From NCBI GenBank assembly GCA_963682175.1, contig OY821787.1:16904501-16968500 (forward strand): a DNA stretch of 64,000 bases, given 5' to 3'. Shown here one piece after another: positions 58,307 through 64,000 of this stretch. The notes under the pieces are model-generated. The model did no database searches and was not told the origin of the DNA. It saw only the letters and a list, made by a program, of their open reading frames with translations. Origin of the DNA: Triglochin maritima. Its lineage: Eukaryota > Streptophyta > Magnoliopsida > Alismatales > Juncaginaceae. Numbering within the stretch: position 1 is the stretch's first letter; each line of letters begins with the position of its first letter. A program made the position numbers and the translations under genes.

Positions 58307-59873
58307 CCAAATGATTATGAGAATATCGTTGTTGCTGTATATATCATGTAAAAAAAGAAAAAAAGGAAAAAGAAAGAAAGAAAGAAAGTGTGGAATAAAA
58401 GACTCCATGAGCGAGCATTGATTGTTGTGGGCCCCCACCCTTGTGTACTTGGACCCCATTTCTTCACGTATTTGTCTCCCTTCTTCAGTATCTCACAGGT
58501 TTTGAGGCAATTCTGGTTTGTATCCATCAACATGACTATGAACTTCCCTTTGTACTTCACGTTGGTGAGATCTATTATTTTTCATGCATAAATCCATGTA
58601 GTATCTTGTTCACATTCATTGAAGACAATGCATGAAGTAGGTGTGGGGGGTGCTTTACGTGTGTACATAGTCGAGTCTTTTCTTTTGATTTTTTGTTTTC
58701 TTTTGTGTGCACTGCTAGGGTCATGTTAGTGTGCTGCATTTAATATCGATATATCTGCTTGCCATGATCCTTGGGTGACTTGTCTTCTTTTGTTTGCCTA
58801 GTGCTTTAAAGTTTTCACATTTCTTTCAAAATCTTTATGTGTTTGTGAAAGAAAATGTTTTTGTAGGTTTTGCGTGTGTTTAGCATGTGCAAAACCGTTG
58901 AGAGGCAAAGTAAAAAGAAAACTCCCAAAATTGTCTTGAACTTGATGCATTAGGATATCTGGTTTACTGGCTTTTTGTCTTATCGAGTCGTTAGGAAGCA
59001 CCCCGGTTTTCCCTTGGGGGGCGTGTAATCATAGGGCTTCAGCACTCAAATATTTAAAGAAGTCCACCCTGAACCTTGTGAGTCAAATAATTCGTGTTTG
59101 ATAGTATAAGGAAGTTTGTCGTAGTCAAGGGCCCTTAATCTCTTTTTGTGAAACTTAAGTGTATGGGTTTTGGTTCCCATGTAGATAAATAAATAAGTAG
59201 TGTTCTCTCTTCTCGCACGGCTCCTATCACTCGAGAAAGTAGGTCTGAGGGGACTTTGTGCGTGGTGCTTTCGAGTCATCTGACTTGGGATGCACCGACC
59301 GAACTCCCGTTACACGGGTGGTAGGGATCGCCCTATGTGGAGATTTGGGGGAAGGTGTACGTGATAGTGTAAGTCCTCATAGGCAATGATGCACGAAACC
59401 CGACCCTGAGAGAATCAAACACCAACCAATAAAATGCTCCAAAGAAAAAGAAAGAAAAAAAAGTGTCAAATAAGAACCAAAATGGACTTTACACATTGTA
59501 TCACATTCAGAAGTTAAGGTTGCCCATGTCTTTCACTTAAGTCCTTAACTAACTTTCACGAATAACTCATTAGGCTAGGCGTGTGGACTGATTACATATA
59601 TAGAGTCGACCCGTAGTATTACCGCGTCCCATGATCGAAGAAATGAGTCCAACGAGTCGTGTAGCTAGTTTGATTAATGCATCTTGTTCGGATTTTGTGG
59701 GTATATCCGTTGAAAACCCTCAGGACACAACACTCCTCCTCCTTGGTGACAAGGAGGTTTAACGGCTTGTTGCACGTGCTAAGTGCAACCGTGATTCCTA
59801 CGAAAGTAAGCTAGGATTTCGTGTTTTTCGTATGCTTTTTCCTTTCTTTGTTTTGCTCGGGACTAGCAAAAGT
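58307..59873 (+). other. Conserved noncoding 3' region of gypsy copy
   Basis: It includes blocks found at matching places in the other copies: AAAGACTCCA near 58398, TGAAGTAGGTGTGGGG near 58632, GGGTCATGTTAGTGTG near 58717, AAGTCCACCCTGAACC near 59060, CCCGTTACACGGGTGGTAG near 59307 and GGTTTAACGGCTTGTTGCAC near 59755. An AAAG tract lies at 58366-58388. No frame resembles a protein. Confidence 0.7.
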
Positions 59874-59889
59874 TAGGTGTGGGGGTATT

Positions 59890-59936
59890 TGATTGACATC
59901 ATTTCATGCTTATATTTGTATCTTATATCCATTATC
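59890..59936 (+). mobile_element. 47-bp stub of a gypsy 3' LTR
   Basis: These 47 bases equal the first 47 of the 5' LTR (52753-52799) and directly follow the PPT. The remainder of the LTR is replaced by LTR sequence in the opposite orientation starting at about 59943. Confidence 0.88.
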
Positions 59937-59942
59937 ATTTCA

Positions 59943-60930
59943 GTCTAAGCATATGCTAAGCTTCATTCAAGAGCATTAGCATATCAAAGACAAGAGTTAA
60001 AATCACATTAGATGGTTATGGAAATCATATAAGGCTCAAAGGATTAAGATAACACACACCTAATACATCACATAATCACATCACATTTTTCTCCAACCCT
60101 CAAATGGGGATGGAACTACTCACTAATCATTACACTACAACCTACATTAACAAAATGAAACATTCTACCGAAAGGAAAATAAACTAAGCAAGCAAGAAAT
60201 ATTAAATAAGCTAATTGAAAGGAAATAAAGCTAAAGAAGTATGCAAAAATTAAAAGACAAGACAATATTAAAAGAAACTAAGAAAAAATAATTTATTAAC
60301 ATGACTCACATTGCAAGTGGCATTCTTCTCCACCTTGAGTTTTTGCTTCAAGACTTTTACTCCAAGTAGAGAGAATGCCACCAAGCAATGGGTGAATACA
60401 AAGGAGGAGGAGTTCTATTTATAGCCAAAGAAAAAGGCAATCGGGGACAATCACCCGATATGGGACTAATACACTACTAAACATAGACATAAAACACCCT
60501 AATACATGACCCGATTAAACCTCAGAAGATCCGGAGTAATCCAGACAGCCAATTGGCGGTCTATATGCTTTAGATCGGGCTCTGGTTCAAAGTGTTGTTG
60601 TCTGGCTCCATTTCTTCATGTGTGATGCATCCTAATCGGTTGTGTGGCTTGCGACCCGAATTCAATTGCCAAAATAGTCCTCACGATGGTGTGAAGCTTC
60701 TTCATTCACTCATTGATCCTTTGGTTTTACATTCGGGTCCCTCTCTCTTGCATCTCAATCCATAAGTGTTGCAACTTAGCCATTTTTCTTGCTTTTAAGT
60801 CCTTTCATAGTCTTTTCTTCTCAAACCTAATTATTCCTATAACTTAAACATAAAACTCGTTACGTAACATTGTTTGGGTGAAAGATAATGGATATAAGAC
60901 ACAAATATATGCATGATATGATGTCAATCA
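59943..60930 (-). mobile_element. Partial gypsy LTR, minus orientation
   Basis: 988 bp, very similar to 48750-49752, ending ATGTCAATCA at 60930 (sense start TGATTGACATCATATC). The TATA box is near 60418 and the palindrome near 60548. No PPT is present to the right, so it is an outer (5' type) LTR start. The U5 third is missing at the junction with the 47-bp stub. Confidence 0.85.
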
Positions 60931-61573
60931 ACCACCGTTGTGGCACTGTTCCATCGGTGGCCAAAAATACGAATTGTGTTAGTTGAAGTATGTGTATACA
61001 ACCGTTGTATAATACGACAAGTATAATGATCATATTTAAATGAAATACGAAGTGTCAAATGGTCGAACCAAAGACAAATTTCAATCGACCGGTTTGTGCA
61101 CGCACCGCAACACATGTCATGATATAACCTATGAAGAAGATAGAATCGGTCGAACTGGGATATGTCGGTTGACACAAGATAACAGTCGAACTAGGATGGA
61201 AATTCGGTCGACCAATGAAGCAGAAATTTGTTCTAAGTGGAATTTCTATTGTGTAATCGGTCACCTAACAAAGTCAGTTTGATATGGAAATATGTACGAC
61301 ACTTCTACAAGTTTCTATGGATCATGCAATGCAATTCAATCAAGATTCGAAGTGCCCAAGTTACAATATAATCCTTCTTAAGTACAAGAAACATAAATCC
61401 TATCTACTTTTCAACTTGATTTCGTCTTATGTAGCACTTGTCTCCTGAAATGGTTAGTAAAACAAAATATATGTGTACATATGCATGCAATGTTATGATA
61501 GAAATACATGTGTTTATTGATATGTTAATTAATCATCAAAACGGATTAACAATTATTAGCCAAAAAGCCAACA
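60931..61573 (-). mobile_element. Copia LTR, U3 side
   Basis: The sense strand starts at 61573 with TGTTGGCTTTTTGGCTAATA, preceded by a PPT-like AAAAAAGGGAGAT (61574-61586). It contains several TCGGTCGACC-type motifs (61075-61265). It ends at 60931 where gypsy LTR sequence begins. Together with 47946-48190 it is read as the 3' LTR of one element. The sum (about 890 bp) is shorter than the other copia LTRs, so some sequence is missing or the family differs. Confidence 0.7.
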
Positions 61574-61972
61574 ATCTCCCTTTTTTATGATGAACACCTA
61601 TCAATCTAAATACATGTTAATCTTCAATTTTTATCATGATAGGTCCCCCTATCTTATATCTCCCCCTTTCTAATAGCTCCCCTTAGCTATTTACACAAGT
61701 CATGTATTTATTTCTCCCCCTTTGGCATATTCAAAAAAAATTAGTCATGAATTTAATATGGAATTTGAGTGCTTGTCATGACAATACGAAATGGAAGCTT
61801 AATCACAATGCCAAAAAGAAACAAGAATACCAATAGTGAAAATATATTGATGCATTCAACCAAAATATCCAAATAATAGTCAAAACAAAGAACAAACGAA
61901 CAATCCAAACATAAACATGCAAAGGTTCCAAAAAAATACAACCAACAAAACAAAAACCACGTTCCAACACGA
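61574..61972 (-). other. 3' noncoding part of copia element
   Basis: PPT-like sequence (61574-61586) is followed by several GGGGGA(G)-rich patches in the sense strand (near 61645, 61660 and 61713), similar to those beside the copia PPT at 32879-33170. No coding frame. Confidence 0.6.
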
Positions 61973-63259
61973 CTACAACAACAAATCATCAATCAAAACG
62001 TTGATCATGAAGAAAGGATGATAGGGTGTCAATCCCTTCCATAATAGTGTTAAAGCGAGAGTCAAGACGATCAAAACGAGCTTCAGTCGATCGATGATGG
62101 GCCTCCATGATGGCCTCAAGATGAGTAATATGCGCAGAAGAAGAAACCTCATAAGCTTCAAAATTATCCGATAGCAGTTGAAATCAATAAGCATATCTCG
62201 AGCTAGCATGATCAGCTGATCACCCACCACCACAGTTCCACGCATCTTCATCTCCTTCACCCTAAGAGTCACTAGTCTCCCTCGAAGCTTGGATTTGCAT
62301 CCAATGTGGGTCAGCGAGAGCCTCTTCTTCTTTTTCGGAATCCTCATCTGAAATAGGTTGTTGGGATGAAGAGGCAATGGTCTTCATTTTAGCCAAAGTG
62401 GTTTTGCTGATAGGATACTTGTAGACGGATGAAAGTAAACCGGAGACGTCGATATTGAGGTGCTCAAAAATATGAGTAAGACACACTGGATAAGAGAGGT
62501 TGTTCCCTTTACTAAACCACATGTGGAGTAAGATGAACAATGGCCAATTGACTAGGATTTTCTTGAATAAACAGTAGATGCAAATCAACTCGATCTTGGA
62601 GATTTCATTATGGTGGCCTTGTTTTGGGTAAAGGTTTCGACACAATGTATGCAAGGATTCGTGGTAACGGATGCATTAAGTATGTGTTGTGAACTACTTT
62701 CCCATTCATGGTGTTTGGAGGTGTGGCATAAAGTACCTCAATCATTTTGTGGGGTTGACATTAGGAACTGTTGTCCAACGGTGGTCGGTATAAATGTGAA
62801 GTCTGGCATACTCGATATCTAATACAGAGGCAATGAGACCGGGTACAATCTCATATCTAATACCATTAATCATAGTGGAAAGATGTCTCTATTAGGGTCT
62901 TTTCTAAGATTACAATAAAGTTGTTGGACTAAGAACGGAAAATAAGGCTTAGGTAATAATTTGGTCATGCAATGAGTGAGTCAATTTGCACCTAGATGTT
63001 CTTTTACAAGATGTTCAGAAAAGTCTGATAGCTCAATCTTTCTTCAAGGAATGAATGGAGCAGATGAGTAATGTTTGTCCAAATCCTCTTGGGCAGAAAC
63101 GTCGATCAGAAAGAATGGGTTGGTCGGAGGTGCAGGAAGATGTCGGACGTTGGGGTCAGCGGGAGGACGATCTTGTGTCTTCTTCTTGCGGCGTTCGGTT
63201 GTGATGGCATCAGAGTCAGACCTCGGTTGGTGACATGACATTTTTTTCCTTCTGGTCAT
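61973..63259 (-). pseudogene. Extra ORF of copia element, putative plant transposon protein
   Basis: Met at 63259 (MTRRKKMSCHQPRSDSD) opens a basic N-terminus and a PAPPTNPFFLIDVSAQEDL block. A stop at about 63044 is followed by KIELSDFSEHLVKEHLGAN, then several broken frames. An open piece at 62654-62262 holds LHTLCRNLYPKQGHHNEISK, a WPLFILLHMW core and IFEHLNIDVSG. The last piece runs to 61973. The layout resembles the plant-specific 'putative plant transposon protein' family often found as an additional ORF in plant LTR elements. Its biochemical role is unknown. It precedes the copia PPT and 3' LTR in the same orientation. Family assignment is from pattern memory only. Confidence 0.6.
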
Positions 63260-63360
63260 GATGCAGATGGAGAGGGGGAAGAGGTGGAGTGAAAAGTGGT
63301 TTCAAAAACACCAACCACCGGTCGGACGAGAGGGAAATCGGTTGGAAATGGGAGGGGTGG
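63260..63360. other. Short stretch upstream of the extra ORF
   Basis: About 100 bp of purine-rich sequence (GATGGAGAGGGGGAAGAGG near 63266) between the ORF start and a gypsy LTR. Nothing further recognised. Confidence 0.4.
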
Positions 63361-64000
63361 TGACTAACATTATATCATGCATATAATTGTGTCTTATATC
63401 CTCTATTTTTAACCTAAGCAATGATATATAACGAGTTTTATATATAAGTTTCACGAATAAAACATGACATATTAACTTATGGACTGATATGCAAGAGAGA
63501 AGGACCCGGATGTAAACCGAAACGACCAATAAGCAAATCAAGAAACTCCACACCATCATGAGGAGTATTTTGGCAATTATATCCGGGACTACACTCCAAT
63601 AACCGATCCGAGTGCACCCCATGTGAGGAATTGAAGAAATAAAGAAAATATCTGAAAACGGGCCGGATCTGGGAAAAGGTGACGGCCAATTGACGGTCCG
63701 TGTTTCTCAGAATCCGACCACGTTTTGCCCGGATATGGGTTATGTGTTTATGTCTATTCTGGGAATGTTTGATTAGTCCCACATCGGGGGATTGTCCCCG
63801 ATTACCTTTTCTTATGACTATAAATAGAACTCTTCCTCCTCCCTTGTAATACTACCCATTGCTTAGTGGCCAATCCCTCTACTTAGAGTCAAGCTTCGAA
63901 TCAAAAACTCAAGTAGGGAGATGCTACTTGTTGCATGCTTAGCTTAATTTCGTTTCATTAATCTTAGTAGACTTAGTTAATATGTTTTCCCCTCTTAACA
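63361..64000 (+). mobile_element. Gypsy LTR, cut by the window end
   Basis: It starts TGACTAACATTATATCATGC. It has a GGCCAATTGACGGTCC palindrome near 63684, CGGGGGATTGTCCCCGATT near 63785 and a TATA box (GACTATAAATAGAAC) near 63817. It follows the same course as 8904-9600. Whether it is solo or the start of a full element cannot be told. Confidence 0.88.

Larger units (their letters stand above)
54152..59889 (+). mobile_element. Gypsy interior, plus (gag-protease only)
   Basis: PBS, a 1.2-kb leader (54176-55346), a decayed gag-protease gene (55347-58306), a noncoding 3' region (58307-59873) and a PPT (59874-59889). This is the most complete of the old copies, and again no reverse transcriptase, RNase H or integrase is present. 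The leader has a single U3-like palindrome near 54309. The rest of the leader shows nothing recognisable. Confidence 0.88.

Noticed and set aside
48186..60935. A clean target duplication for the 48191-60930 gypsy block
   Set aside because: Flanking pentamers ACAGC and ACCAC do not match, so a simple single insertion cannot be claimed here.

Overview
This is nuclear DNA of a flowering plant, from a gene-poor, transposon-packed (probably heterochromatic) region. The evidence is plant-type Ty1/copia and Ty3/gypsy (Athila-like, tRNA-Asp primed) LTR elements, CACTA (En/Spm) transposase remnants with introns, and solo LTRs with 5-bp target duplications. I found no host gene, tRNA gene, rRNA gene or CRISPR array. 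The species cannot be named from this sequence.

Layout. 1-900 is unassigned. 901-2256 is a solo gypsy LTR. 2667-6224 is a decayed autonomous copia element. 6641-7641 is the 3' end of a gypsy element. 7642-11000 is a + strand CACTA piece (spacer plus TNP1-like gene) carrying a solo gypsy LTR at 8904-10249. About 11050-13330 is copia-LTR-like DNA.

From 13.3 kb to at least 47.9 kb, and probably past the window end, everything can be read as insertions and duplications inside one minus-strand CACTA element. Its TNP2 transposase gene starts at the right (47945-47328), resumes at 29027-28577, and ends at 15444-14981. It is followed by a spacer (14640-13926) and a TNP1-like gene (13925-13311). Four events broke TNP2: (a) a copia solo LTR at 15445-16927; (b) fourfold tandem amplification of a ~1,445-bp unit made of half that LTR plus a TNP2 piece (15922-29013); (c) a young gypsy element (19937-27268) in the third unit; (d) a composite gypsy block (29028-47327). 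A further copia element begins at ~47946 and is itself split by gypsy DNA at 48191-60930.

The only long intact coding region is the gag-protease ORF (22222-24645, minus) of the 19937-27268 element. Its two 1,188-bp LTRs look identical, it has a perfect CCACA target duplication, and it lacks reverse transcriptase, RNase H and integrase. The related, older gypsy copies in the window show no pol either, and the copia copies at 29321-36460 carry only gag. The window is therefore rich in non-autonomous gag-bearing elements of both superfamilies, which would need enzymes supplied in trans.

Gypsy LTRs here share paired GC-rich palindromes about 90-160 bp upstream of the TATA box, repeated in the leader in two elements. 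Several copia LTRs carry a reiterated motif of the form CGGTYGACCG. Several gypsy copies share an unrecognised C-terminal protein block around a Trp-Arg-Val core and a long conserved noncoding 3' region. Boundaries called exact were set by TG..CA ends, target duplications, PBS/PPT position or restoration of reading frame. Others are marked approximate.
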